Shown: positions 45,322-53,031, counted from the stretch's first letter. The stretch: 64,000 bases of DNA from Actinomycetaceae bacterium (GCA_030532405.1 JAUNLF010000005.1:151881-215880), one strand, 5' to 3'. Notes: generated by a model not told the origin, from the sequence alone. Numbers and translations: made by a program.

Positions 45322-45735
45322 CTAGTTCTGCGTGCCGGAGTTCTGCGCCTTCAGCTCATCGCGGATCTCCTGCAGTAGGGTGATCTCCGGGTTGGGCTCG
45401 GGAGCAGTCTCTTCTTCTGCCTTCTTGGTGCGTTCAGCCCACTTGTTCATGGGCATGACGATGAAGAAGTACAGTGCAATCGCGACCAGCAGGAAGTTGA
45501 TGATCGCGTTGATGAGGATACCGGGCTGTACGACTGCGGGGTCACCGGCAAGCTGGATGGTGAACTCGCCGACGTGGTCGAAGCGCGGCTGGCCGAAGAG
45601 GCCGCCAATAATCGGGTTGAGGACATTGTCTGTCAGCGCGGTAACAATCTGCGTGAATGCTGCGCCAATGATCATGCCGACGGCAAGGTCGATTGCGCTG
45701 CCGCGCGAGATGAATTCTTTGAAGCCGTTAATCAC
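45322..45735 (-). CDS. mscL: Large-conductance mechanosensitive channel
   Basis: 137 residues. It opens under high membrane tension to release solutes during osmotic downshock. Family start INGFKEFISRGSAIDLAVGMIIGAAFTQIV (amphipathic helix and first membrane helix), loop, second helix (about 75-98) and a cytoplasmic charged helix ending EITLLQEIRDELKAQ. GTG 45735 is preferred because AAGGAG lies 5 nt before it and MscL normally starts at this residue; the frame is open further upstream. It lies downstream of the SAF gene and between the two repeat fields. Confidence 0.95.
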   Translation of the reverse strand: MINGFKEFISRGSAIDLAVGMIIGAAFTQIVTALTDNVLNPIIGGLFGQPRFDHVGEFTIQLAGDPAVVQPGILINAIINFLLVAIALYFFIVMPMNKWAERTKKAEEETAPEPNPEITLLQEIRDELKAQNSGTQN

Positions 45736-45822
45736 AATGACTCCTTGTTTAAGGTACCTGGGAGCCACATCGATTCCAGCAGAACGTCCTCCCATGCGGT
45801 GAACCTTCCGCAATCGCCGAAC

Positions 45823-46473
45823 TTAGTCAGTGCTCGCGGCGCCCTCGGATTCGTCTGCCTGAGAGGCCTTCACTAGAGTCAATGCAGCAGAGTCTAAAAC
45901 TCCAGCCACCACGCTAGTGTGCTTCGGGTCGATTCCGATAACTAAAACCGCGTTTTGTGTTGAGCTCCACTGACTTTCGTCCGTAATGATTACCTCGTGG
46001 ACATGCGCTCCTTGGGTGAGTAGCTTCGCCGGGCACATCTCGCCCTCATCCGGACAATAGGTTGGTGCATAAATGTCGAGGGTGTCTCCTTTCGCGAACA
46101 GTCGTGCCACCTCGGGGTTTACAGGCAGAGCGAGCGTATCCCTCCCTTCTTTGCTCTGCTGTTCTTCCGTGGTGTATGCCGTTCTGATGATGGTTCCTTT
46201 TAGGATGTCTACCTTCGCGCGTTTTCCGACGACGAGGGCGGGCTGAGGTGCAGCATCTGGTGGAAGTGCTACAAGTTGATCATCGAGGGTGACCGCTTGC
46301 ACTTGGATGATCTCGCCGGCTTTGATGTCACTGGTTGCAACGAGTGCTGTGTATCCTCCTGGTTTCAGCACGGACCAAATGGTTGCAAACACGGTGACGG
46401 CAAGTAGGGCTACGAGTAGTGGTTTCCGCCAGGCGAGGATGGCCCCGCCAACTGCGCCTAGTTTTTCCTTCAC
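45823..46473 (-). CDS. SAF domain-containing membrane protein
   Basis: 216 residues. One membrane helix (about 18-36, LLVALLAVTVFATIWSVL), then a SAF domain (YTALVATSDIKAGEIIQVQAVTLDDQLVALPPD) like that of CpaB/RcpC and antifreeze-like proteins, exposed outside. Two Cys (YCPDEGEMCP) could pair. In other actinobacteria a SAF protein sits beside mscL and the 5-formyl-THF cyclo-ligase gene, as here. Its role there is unknown. The promoter must lie within or beside motif field B. Confidence 0.82.
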   Translation of the reverse strand: MKEKLGAVGGAILAWRKPLLVALLAVTVFATIWSVLKPGGYTALVATSDIKAGEIIQVQAVTLDDQLVALPPDAAPQPALVVGKRAKVDILKGTIIRTAYTTEEQQSKEGRDTLALPVNPEVARLFAKGDTLDIYAPTYCPDEGEMCPAKLLTQGAHVHEVIITDESQWSSTQNAVLVIGIDPKHTSVVAGVLDSAALTLVKASQADESEGAASTD

Positions 46474-46620
46474 GGCAGACAGCGTCGCAGGGCTGGCAAG
46501 CGTTGTGGTTTTGCGGAGTGCGATTCTGTGGACAGAAGGCTCGCCGCAAGGATGTGGATAACGGCTTTGTCCTCCGGATGTGAGGTGCGAGGCTCGCCGG
46601 GCAGGGCTCGCCGAAATTGG

Positions 46621-46802
46621 GATTCAGACCCAAAGTGTCTGGTGCGTTGCGCCGAAATTAGGATTCAGACCCAAACTGTCGGGTGCGTTGCATCGAAAAT
46701 GGGATTCAGACCCAAAGTGGCTGAAATGGCCACTTTTTTGGGTACCTGGGGTCTGAATCGCGTGCTGGGAGCGGCTGCAGGAAATGATTCAGACCCTAAG
46801 TG
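46621..46802 (+). repeat. Motif field B, forward copies
   Basis: Copies start at 46621, 46662, 46703 and 46786; steps are 41, 41 and 83 bp. The DNA between the first three is itself similar (GGTGCGTTGC and CGAAA shared). The copy at 46703 begins a long hairpin: GATTCAGACCC/GGGTCTGAATC (46703-46713, 46749-46759) and AAAGTGGC/GCCACTTT (46714-46721, 46729-46736). The gap 46474-47236 contains no gene that I can support. Confidence 0.9.
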
Positions 46803-47014
46803 GCAGTTTTGACCCCTGTTTTGGGCAGTTCCCCTCTGAATGGTTTTCCGTTGGGCTACTTTCACACGTGAGTGAGACCCCAACTGCCCGTTTTACCCCC
46901 TGTTTTTGGTAGTTCCTGTCTGATTCATTTTTGGAGGGCGTGCTGGCTTGCTCGACTGTGAGGCAAAGTGCCACCCCATGTCGTGCTGCACTGATGCGAT
47001 ACCGAAGGTGTGGG

Positions 47015-47157
47015 CACTTTGGGTCTGAATCGCTCACCCAATGTTGGCGGCGTTGTCACTTTGGGTCTGAATCGCTCACCCGAGGCTAGGGCCCGCGGCA
47101 CTTTGGGTCTGAATCACTCACCCGAGGCTAGGGCCCGAGGCACTTCGGGTCTGAACC
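47015..47157 (-). repeat. Motif field B, reverse copies (exact 42-bp period)
   Basis: Four reverse copies start at 47015, 47057, 47099 and 47141, exactly 42 bp apart. The intervals also share CTCACCC, and two share CGAGGCTAGGGCCCG, so this part is a tandem array. The last copy has two changes in the core. Confidence 0.92.
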
Positions 47158-47208
47158 CTAATTTTCAGGGGCCCACCCAAGGCTGGTTACTCCTCTTTAA
47201 GAATGCGA

Positions 47209-47229
47209 AATCCCCGCAGCGCGGGGATT
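47209..47229 (-). terminator. Terminator after cyclo-ligase gene
   Basis: AATCCCCGC (47209-47217) and GCGGGGATT (47221-47229), perfect 9-bp stem with a 3-nt loop, 8 nt beyond the stop. It shares its flank with the mscL terminator. Confidence 0.75.
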
Positions 47230-47236
47230 CGTCCAT

Positions 47237-48121
47237 TTACCCACGCTGGAATAGGCGCCAGCCGTGGTTGGTGATGACTCCGTCCATGCGGATGTCGTGT
47301 TGTTCCTCGGGGAGTAACCCCGCCTCCAAATATGCGCCCTCCGGTACGCACGCAAACACGAGCGCGCCCGGCGCCCGCCACTTCACCTCACGCAACGCGC
47401 GATCGTACCAACCGCCGCCCTGCCCGAGCCGCACCCCTTCCTCATCCACCGCGAGCGCCGGCACAAACACCATCGCCGCCTCCACCGCCAGTGTCCCTCC
47501 ATTGCCAGCAGCGTCCGCAAAAGCTTCCCGTTCGTCAGGACCGCTGCCAGCGCCCGATTGAGTTTTCGAGTGACCATCCAGTGCGCCTGGCCGACCGCCG
47601 TCCACCAGCGTCCCGGAATTGGTGGAACGCTCGCCAGTACTGCCGTCCGCCAGTGTCCCTCCACCGCCGGCCGTTTCCGAACGAGAACCTCGCCCGCCCT
47701 CCGGCGCAAATCCGACCGGCAAATCCGCCAACCGCCGCCCCCGCGCCTCCGACACGACAGGCCGCCACACGCGCGCGTCGACGCCGTCCAAAAACGTGCG
47801 CAAAGAAAGCTCTCCGGGCAGCGCGTCGTACGCGATCAGCGCCAGCCTGCCATTTCCAGCGTCGGAGGGCGCGCCTGCATCCGCCTGCCCCAAACCTGCA
47901 CGGTTGCTATCCGGATGCTCCGTTTCGGCCTCGAGGGCGAACTTTGTCCACACTTCGGCGGCGTGAACTGACCCGTCGGGGCTCGCCCCCAAGTCCCGGC
48001 GGAGTTGCCGCATGATCTTACGGATCTCACTCTTCGACATGCCCGCGCTAATCTGCGGCGGGCGCGACGGTGCAGGGGCCGGATCAGAAGCGAAAGTAGA
48101 AGGCGAGGACTCACTAAACAT
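47237..48121 (-). CDS. 5-formyltetrahydrofolate cyclo-ligase with repeat insertion
   Basis: 294 residues against a usual 180-200. Converts 5-formyl-THF to 5,10-methenyl-THF with ATP. Conserved parts: MSKSEIRKIMRQLRRDLGAS, the strand LALIAYDALPGEL, and VFVPALAVDEEGVRLGQGGG followed by WYDRAL. Between about residues 140 and 214 lies a Gly/Thr/Ser-rich insert with the recurring pattern G-T-L-(A/V); a shorter polar insert is at about 66-90. Both fall between core strands, so the fold may survive. The ATG at 48121 has no ribosome site; an internal ATG (residue 28) would give the usual N-terminus. Confidence 0.85.
   Translation of the reverse strand: MFSESSPSTFASDPAPAPSRPPQISAGMSKSEIRKIMRQLRRDLGASPDGSVHAAEVWTKFALEAETEHPDSNRAGLGQADAGAPSDAGNGRLALIAYDALPGELSLRTFLDGVDARVWRPVVSEARGRRLADLPVGFAPEGGRGSRSETAGGGGTLADGSTGERSTNSGTLVDGGRPGALDGHSKTQSGAGSGPDEREAFADAAGNGGTLAVEAAMVFVPALAVDEEGVRLGQGGGWYDRALREVKWRAPGALVFACVPEGAYLEAGLLPEEQHDIRMDGVITNHGWRLFQRG
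47483..47668 (-). repeat. In-frame repeats inside the cyclo-ligase gene
   Basis: CCGCCAGTGTCCCTCCA occurs near 47647, a close copy (ACCGCCAGTGTCCCTCCA) near 47484, and two diverged versions (ACCAGCGTCCC near 47603 and CGCCAGTACTGCC near 47632). All are in one frame and give repeating G-T-L. Confidence 0.7.
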
Positions 48122-48261
48122 ATTGTCATTTTCGCACAGGGAGGCCGAGTGGCCTCGCCCGAGCGCCCAAGCGCCGGCGTCGACAGGACTCGACCAACGG
48201 CGCTACCGTCAAAGCACTCAGATTCGGTGTGCGCTGGTAATACACATGCATTCAGAGGTGA

Positions 48262-48362
48262 AGTGCCCGCCCACCCCACCCCACCCCAGCACACCACCCA
48301 CCACCGACGCCCGGGCGTCCCCACCGAGGCTGACCCACCACCCCAACCCACACCCACCACCG
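48262..48362 (+). repeat. C-rich low-complexity tract upstream of galU
   Basis: About 100 bp almost free of G runs on the plus strand, built from ACCCC and CACCAC units; the region begins around CCCACCCCACCCC. The complementary strand is G-rich with several GGGG blocks. No gene is seen in the gap 48122-48406. Confidence 0.6.
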
Positions 48363-48394
48363 CCCGTGCCGCGGAATATGGGCGGGGACTCGGC

Positions 48395-48400
48395 TAATCT
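48395..48400 (+). promoter_or_regulatory. -10 box, leaderless galU promoter
   Basis: TAATCT, then 6 nt, then ATG 48407. No Shine-Dalgarno sequence. Confidence 0.65.
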
Positions 48401-48406
48401 GTACGC

Positions 48407-49366
48407 ATGAGCTCAAACAGTATTGCTGATGTTAAAGTCTCCGCGGGGTCGGTGCGTCACGGCGTGGTGCCGGCCGCGGGTCGGGGCACTCGTTTTTTGC
48501 CCGCGACGAAGGCGGTGCCGAAGGAGATGCTGCCGATCGTCGACCGCCCCGCGATTGAGGTCGTAGTCGAGGAGGCGACGAGGGCCGGCCTCGACGATCT
48601 TCTTTTCATCACAGCGGCGAACAAGCAGGCGATTGAGGACCATTTTGATGCCGCGCCGGATCTCGAGCTGGCTTTGCGGAATGGCAACAAGACGAAGCTG
48701 CTCGAATCCATTGAGCGGTATAAGCAGTACACGCGTATCCATTCGATTCGGCAGGGGCATCCGCAGGGTTTGGGGCACGCGGTTTTCCAGGCGTATCACC
48801 ACGTGGGTGATAATCCGTTTGCGGTGTTGCTTCCGGATGACTTGATGCACGCTGAGGATCCCGTCCTCCAAAAAATGATTGCTGTGCGCGAGCAGATTGG
48901 CGGGTCTGTCGTGGCGCTTTTGGAGGTGACTCCGCAACAGGCAACGGCGTACGGGTCCGCGGCCGTCACGAATATCCCCCTAGAAACCAATGGCCTCGGC
49001 GACGTTGAGGGACTTCAGGAGGGTGATGTTTTCCGCCTCGACAAGATCGTTGAAAAACCGCCAGTCGACGAGGTTTTGTCCGAGTACGCCTCCGTCGGCC
49101 GCTTCGTGCTCGACCCGAAGGTGTTCAAAATCCTGGAGACCCTCCCACCCGGTCGCAGCGGTGAAATCCAGTTGACGGATTCGTTCCAGCGCCTCATCGA
49201 GCTCCCCGCGGACCAGGGCGGTGGCGTGACTGGCGTCGTCATCCGCGGCCGTCGGTTCGACACGGGCGACAAGCTGGGGTACCTGCAGGCGCTCGTCGAA
49301 ATGGGCCTCGAGCATGACGAACTTGGCGCTGACTTCCGCAAGTTCCTCCAGGGCCTCGACCTGTAG
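48407..49366 (+). CDS. galU: UTP--glucose-1-phosphate uridylyltransferase
   Basis: 319 residues. Makes UDP-glucose from glucose 1-phosphate. The nucleotide-binding start VVPAAGRGTRFLPATKAVPKEMLPI, IVDRPAIEVVVEEA, FAVLLPDDLMHAEDPVL and RPF-type GRRFDTGDKLGYLQALVEM are all standard GalU motifs. ATG 48407 lies 6 nt after a TAATCT box, implying a leaderless transcript. It leads the galU-moeA-rimJ-membrane protein block, separated from the second gene by 246 nt with its own ribosome site. Confidence 0.96.
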   Translation: MSSNSIADVKVSAGSVRHGVVPAAGRGTRFLPATKAVPKEMLPIVDRPAIEVVVEEATRAGLDDLLFITAANKQAIEDHFDAAPDLELALRNGNKTKLLESIERYKQYTRIHSIRQGHPQGLGHAVFQAYHHVGDNPFAVLLPDDLMHAEDPVLQKMIAVREQIGGSVVALLEVTPQQATAYGSAAVTNIPLETNGLGDVEGLQEGDVFRLDKIVEKPPVDEVLSEYASVGRFVLDPKVFKILETLPPGRSGEIQLTDSFQRLIELPADQGGGVTGVVIRGRRFDTGDKLGYLQALVEMGLEHDELGADFRKFLQGLDL

Positions 49367-49612
49367 CTAGCCTTCTTTTTCGCGTACGAGGGCGAGCTTG
49401 GACTCGGCAAATACTGCCGCCTCCGCTTCGATTGGGACGCGCCTAGTCCGGTGCGTCCGCGTAAATACAAGCTGCCGACGGTGCCGCCTCGCATGGACGA
49501 GGTGGCACCGTCGTGTTCTCACCACATACAGTTGTCACGTAAAGCTTCCGCGCGTCGAGCGTGCCACGCGGCGCGAAGCTGTCGGCTCCATACGTTATGA
49601 AGGGACCTGCCA

Positions 49613-50824
49613 ATGAGGTCAGTTGCGAACTTCTACCGCGATTGTCAAGAGGCCGTCGGGCCGCAACCCCCGTTGGACGTGTTGCTACCCGATTCGGTGG
49701 GGTGCGTCCTTGCGGAGGACGTGGCCGCGCCTTTCGACCTGCCGGTTGCTGACCTTGCCGCCCTCGATGGGTATGCGGTGAGGGCGGCCGACCTTGCGGA
49801 TGCGAACCCTGAGAACGCGGTGCGTCTGACCGTCACGGCTGAGCTTCGCGCTGGCGACGTCGAGCCGATGGCCAACATTAAGGGCGGTGCGGTACGAATC
49901 GCTTCGGGCGCTCCGATCCCGAACGGAGCAGACGCCGTAGTCGCCCTCGAACACACGGACCACGGGGATGCGCACGTGTCCGTCCGCCACCGCCCGCAGC
50001 CGGGGGAGAACATTCGCCGTCAAGCGCAGGACGCCAAGGCCGGCGAGGTCGTAATCAGCCGCGGTTCGCGCGTAGGTTCTCGCCAGATCGCACTCATCGC
50101 AGGTGTTGGCAGGAACCGTATCCGCGTGCATCCGCGTCCTCGCGTAGTAATCATCTCGATCGGCGACGAGATCATCGAACCCGGCCAGGAAGCCCGCCCC
50201 GGCTCCGTTTTCGACGCCAACGGCCACGCCCTGTCAACCGCGATCGCCGACGCGGGTGCGCAAACGTTCCGCGTGGCAGCCGTGCCCGACGAGCGCGCAA
50301 CCCTACGCCAAACGATCGAAGACCAACTCGTCAGAGCCGACCTCATCATCACGACCGGCGGTATCTCCTACGGGTCGGGCGACACAGTCCGCGAGGTTCT
50401 TGGCAGCCTCGGCACGATCCGTTTCGACTCGGTGGCGGCATTCCCCGGCCACATCCTCGGCGTCGGCCACGTCGGGGCAGGCACACCCATCTTCTGCCTC
50501 CCCGGCGACCCCGTGTCCGCCCAAGTCTGCTACGAGGTTTACGTCCGCCCCGCCGTGCGCGCCATGCAAGGCTGGAGCCAACTCAACCGCCCCACCGTGC
50601 AGGCACGCGTCGACCGCGGCTGGAAGTCACCCATGGGCCGCCGCGAGTTCGTCCGCGTCAAACTCCTCGGCAACCCCCGCGAAGGCTACACGGCCACCGT
50701 CATGGGCGAACCCGACGCACTCCTGCTTTCGGCGCTCGCGGATTCCAACGCGCTTGCCGTCGTCCCGGAAAACGTCACCGATGTGCGTGCCGGCGACGCC
50801 CTACGTTGTATGGTTCTTGACTAA
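49613..50824 (+). CDS. MoeA/gephyrin-like protein (possible division protein Glp)
   Basis: 403 residues with the full MoeA domain order: N-terminal domain (VLAEDVAAPFDLPVADLAALDGYAV), MoCF/MogA-like domain (VVIISIGDEIIEPGQ; IITTGGISYGSGDTVREVLG) and C-terminal domain. Classical MoeA inserts molybdate into molybdopterin. Two signature stretches are altered: TGGISYGSGD where TGGVSxGxxD is usual, and CLPGDPVSAQV where GLPGNPVSA is usual. The same gene neighbourhood in Corynebacterium encodes Glp, a gephyrin-like partner of FtsZ, with its membrane receptor GlpR. That role is therefore a strong alternative. No other molybdenum-cofactor gene is in the window. GAAGGG precedes the ATG. Confidence 0.88.
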   Translation: MRSVANFYRDCQEAVGPQPPLDVLLPDSVGCVLAEDVAAPFDLPVADLAALDGYAVRAADLADANPENAVRLTVTAELRAGDVEPMANIKGGAVRIASGAPIPNGADAVVALEHTDHGDAHVSVRHRPQPGENIRRQAQDAKAGEVVISRGSRVGSRQIALIAGVGRNRIRVHPRPRVVIISIGDEIIEPGQEARPGSVFDANGHALSTAIADAGAQTFRVAAVPDERATLRQTIEDQLVRADLIITTGGISYGSGDTVREVLGSLGTIRFDSVAAFPGHILGVGHVGAGTPIFCLPGDPVSAQVCYEVYVRPAVRAMQGWSQLNRPTVQARVDRGWKSPMGRREFVRVKLLGNPREGYTATVMGEPDALLLSALADSNALAVVPENVTDVRAGDALRCMVLD

Positions 50825-50842
50825 GTCTGGCGCTTGCGTTCA

Positions 50843-51643
50843 ATGAGCCTCCTCTCCCGATTCTTTGGTTTCTCGCCCCGCCTCGTGTGGGGCGTGCCCG
50901 AAGAGCAAACAAGAATCGTCTTTGAAAATCCAACCGCACGGGGCCTCCTTCGCGCTTCCCGCCCGCGTCGGGTTGTGAATTCCACCGACGAGGGCGTGCT
51001 TGTGGAAAACGAAAACTGGTCGGCGGTCTCCCCGCCCTGGGATCCGCGCTCGTTGCCCGCACCCAAGGTGAACAGGCTGGTCATTCGGCCGGTGTGGGGC
51101 AGCGACCACGTGGAGGTCGAGCGGGTGTGTTGGCGTGACCGTGATTGGTTGGAGCCCTGGGAGGCCACGCTACCGCGCGGAGCTAAAGAGCAGCTTCCGA
51201 CACTCTCTGAATATCAGCGTCGCACCGACGCTGAGGTCGAAGCGGGTATTACGCTGCCGATGATGATCGAGGCCGACGGCAAAGTGGTCGGCATGGTTAC
51301 GGCCTCAAATACGGTAAGGGGTGCGCTGTATACAACGACGCTCGGCTACTGGATTGTGTCAGAGTACGCGGGGATTGGGATTTCTAGCCTCGCGGTAGCG
51401 GCGGTTATTGACCTGCTGATTCTAAAGCTTGGCATGCATCGCGTTGAGATTAATATTCGCCCGGAAAACGTGCCCTCGCTGGGTCTTGCCCGAAAGTTGC
51501 GCCTTCGGGAGGAAGGCTATAAACCGCGGTACATGCAGATCGCGGGAGAGTGGGCAGACCACGTCGCTTTCGCCATCGACCGTGAAGAGCTGCCCGAGCA
51601 CGGCCTCGTAAATGAAATTTGGGGCCCCGAAGCGAACGAGTAG
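50843..51643 (+). CDS. rimJ: RimJ-type GNAT N-acetyltransferase
   Basis: 266 residues. The C-terminal two-thirds is a GNAT domain of the RimJ/RimL kind: VIRPVWGSDHVEVERV, then MVTASNTVRGALYTTTLGYWI, the acetyl-CoA loop VSEYAGIGISSLAVAAVIDL and HRVEINIRPENVPSLGLARKL. The N-terminal 70 residues are less conserved. RimJ acetylates ribosomal protein S5 in E. coli; the actinobacterial target is not established. It follows the moeA-like gene by 18 nt. An in-frame TTG at 50834 is an alternative start. Confidence 0.88.
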   Translation: MSLLSRFFGFSPRLVWGVPEEQTRIVFENPTARGLLRASRPRRVVNSTDEGVLVENENWSAVSPPWDPRSLPAPKVNRLVIRPVWGSDHVEVERVCWRDRDWLEPWEATLPRGAKEQLPTLSEYQRRTDAEVEAGITLPMMIEADGKVVGMVTASNTVRGALYTTTLGYWIVSEYAGIGISSLAVAAVIDLLILKLGMHRVEINIRPENVPSLGLARKLRLREEGYKPRYMQIAGEWADHVAFAIDREELPEHGLVNEIWGPEANE

Positions 51644-51729
51644 GTGTTCGCCACCGTCAGGCAACCTGCGCGAAAGGTCACGTTTAGGACACGCGCGATC
51701 TGCCCACCAATAACGAATAACAATGGTGT

Positions 51730-51735
51730 AATTAT
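51730..51735 (+). promoter_or_regulatory. -10 box, leaderless membrane-protein promoter
   Basis: AATTAT (overlapping TAATTA at 51729), then 6 nt, then GTG 51742. No Shine-Dalgarno sequence. Confidence 0.45.
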
Positions 51736-51741
51736 AGGCGT

Positions 51742-52776
51742 GTGAGCTATACCGGGTGGATCATATTTGCGCTGGCCATTGTCGTGGCCGTGTATTGGAC
51801 GCCCGCGTTAATTCGAAATCGAAAAGAAGTCATGGAAACACCGGTGGAGGACCGGTTTTCTTGCGACTTAAAGCTTGTTTCCCCGGACAGGGAACAGCCT
51901 GGTTTGACTGTGCGCGGCGAGTCGACCAGACACCAGCCGCGCATTCTGACGCAATCGGCCTTGCGTTGCTTGGAGTCACATCCGGTGGTCTTCGTGGACG
52001 CGAAGGTTGAGTCAGTTAATGGAGGGGGACGCTCAATGAGCGAGAACAAGGGCCGGACCGAACCCAAAGGGGGAGTGCCGTCGACTTCGCGCGAGCTCGC
52101 TAGGCTCCGCGCGTCGCGGGCCGCTCGAATCGCATCCGAGAACGCGGCGGGCAAGCGTCGCTTTGCTTTTGCGGGCGTGTCGCTGGCCGTGCTCGTCGGT
52201 TTCATTGTCGCGGCCGCACTGACGACGTTCGCGTGGGGTTGGCTACTGGTTCCGCTTGTCGCGCTTGTGGGAACGATCGCGGAGGGGCGCGTCTCCTACC
52301 GCAGGTCCCTCGCCGCCGCGCAGCGTGAAGCCACGGAGCTGCGCCGCCTGCGCAACTCGCGTGGCCGTGAACAGGAGCGTTTCAACAAGGTCCGCACAAA
52401 CGTCAAGAAACGTATCGAACCCAGTCCCGTTGTGGATAAAGTGCACGAGGACGTGCCTGTGGAAACCGTGGCTGAAGTAGAGGAGCGGATCGACGACGCC
52501 CCCACTGAGTGGACGCCCCGCCCCCTGCCGAAGCCACTGTACGCGCAGAAGAAGGCCGCGCCTCGCCGTCGCGTCATCATGGACCCGTCGGTTGTGGAAG
52601 CAACGTCCTCGTCTATCGATGTGGAGGGCGAAGCTGAGATCGCCCCCGCGAATCCGGTTCGCCCCACGGTGGCGAAGCCGATGCCGAACGACGCGGTTAG
52701 CTCGGAAGAGGCAGCTGCGCAGGCACCTGCCGCCTTCAATCTGGAGGAAATCCTGGAGTACCGCCGCGCCCAGTAG
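51742..52776 (+). CDS. Membrane protein, candidate GlpR-like receptor
   Basis: 344 residues. An N-terminal membrane helix (WIIFALAIVVAVYWTPALI) is followed by a cytoplasmic segment with SCDLKLVSPDR. A second hydrophobic pair (about 140-185, FAGVSLAVLVGFIVAAALTTF and WLLVPLVALVGTIAEG) leads to a basic coiled-coil (LAAAQREATELRRLRNSRGRE) and a disordered tail with PTEWTPRPLPKPLYAQK. The C-terminal AFNLEEILEYRRAQ is a short conserved-looking end. By position (galU, moeA-like, rimJ, this gene) it matches mycobacterial Rv0996 and corynebacterial GlpR, the receptor for the gephyrin-like Glp. Assignment is from synteny and topology. Confidence 0.8.
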   Translation: MSYTGWIIFALAIVVAVYWTPALIRNRKEVMETPVEDRFSCDLKLVSPDREQPGLTVRGESTRHQPRILTQSALRCLESHPVVFVDAKVESVNGGGRSMSENKGRTEPKGGVPSTSRELARLRASRAARIASENAAGKRRFAFAGVSLAVLVGFIVAAALTTFAWGWLLVPLVALVGTIAEGRVSYRRSLAAAQREATELRRLRNSRGREQERFNKVRTNVKKRIEPSPVVDKVHEDVPVETVAEVEERIDDAPTEWTPRPLPKPLYAQKKAAPRRRVIMDPSVVEATSSSIDVEGEAEIAPANPVRPTVAKPMPNDAVSSEEAAAQAPAAFNLEEILEYRRAQ

Positions 52777-52839
52777 CCGCTGGTTTTGGTGTTCGACTTG
52801 AGCGTGAGTAACTAGACAGCCTAACGAGGGGTCGCTGAA

Positions 52840-52868
52840 TTAACTTTTCGCCGTCTGGATGTTAGGCT
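52840..52868 (+). promoter_or_regulatory. tRNA-Ala promoter
   Basis: TTAACT (52840-52845), 17-nt spacer, TAGGCT (52863-52868); tRNA begins 14 nt later. The -10 lies in GTTAGGCTG (52861-52869), which is the inverse of CAGCCTAAC at 52817-52825. Confidence 0.6.
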
Positions 52869-52881
52869 GTAAGTCGCTCAA

Positions 52882-52954
52882 GGGGCTATGGCGCAGTTGG
52901 TAGCGCGTCTCGTTCGCAATGAGAAGGTCGGGGGTTCGAATCCCCTTAGCTCCA
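52882..52954 (+). tRNA. tRNA-Ala (anticodon CGC)
   Basis: 73 nt. Acceptor GGGGCTA pairs with TAGCTCC; D arm TGGCGCAGTTGGTAGCGCG; anticodon stem-loop TCTCG-TTCGCAA-TGAGA gives CGC; T arm GGTTCGAATCC. CCA is not encoded. It reads GCG. Confidence 0.94.
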
Positions 52955-52960
52955 CAATCA

Positions 52961-52992
52961 CCCCGACATTTCAACGAAATGTCGGGGTTTTT
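52961..52992 (+). terminator. Terminator after tRNA-Ala
   Basis: CCCCGACATTTC and GAAATGTCGGGG, perfect 12-bp stem, 3-nt loop, T5 tail. Confidence 0.93.
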
Positions 52993-53031
52993 CCTTGCCT
53001 CCACCGAGGCGCGCCCGGGGTTTTGAGAGCC

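Noticed and set aside
44478-47157. CRISPR array
   Set aside because: The repeated core is only 17 bp, occurs in both orientations, intervals are partly similar to each other, copies are degenerate, and no cas gene is near.
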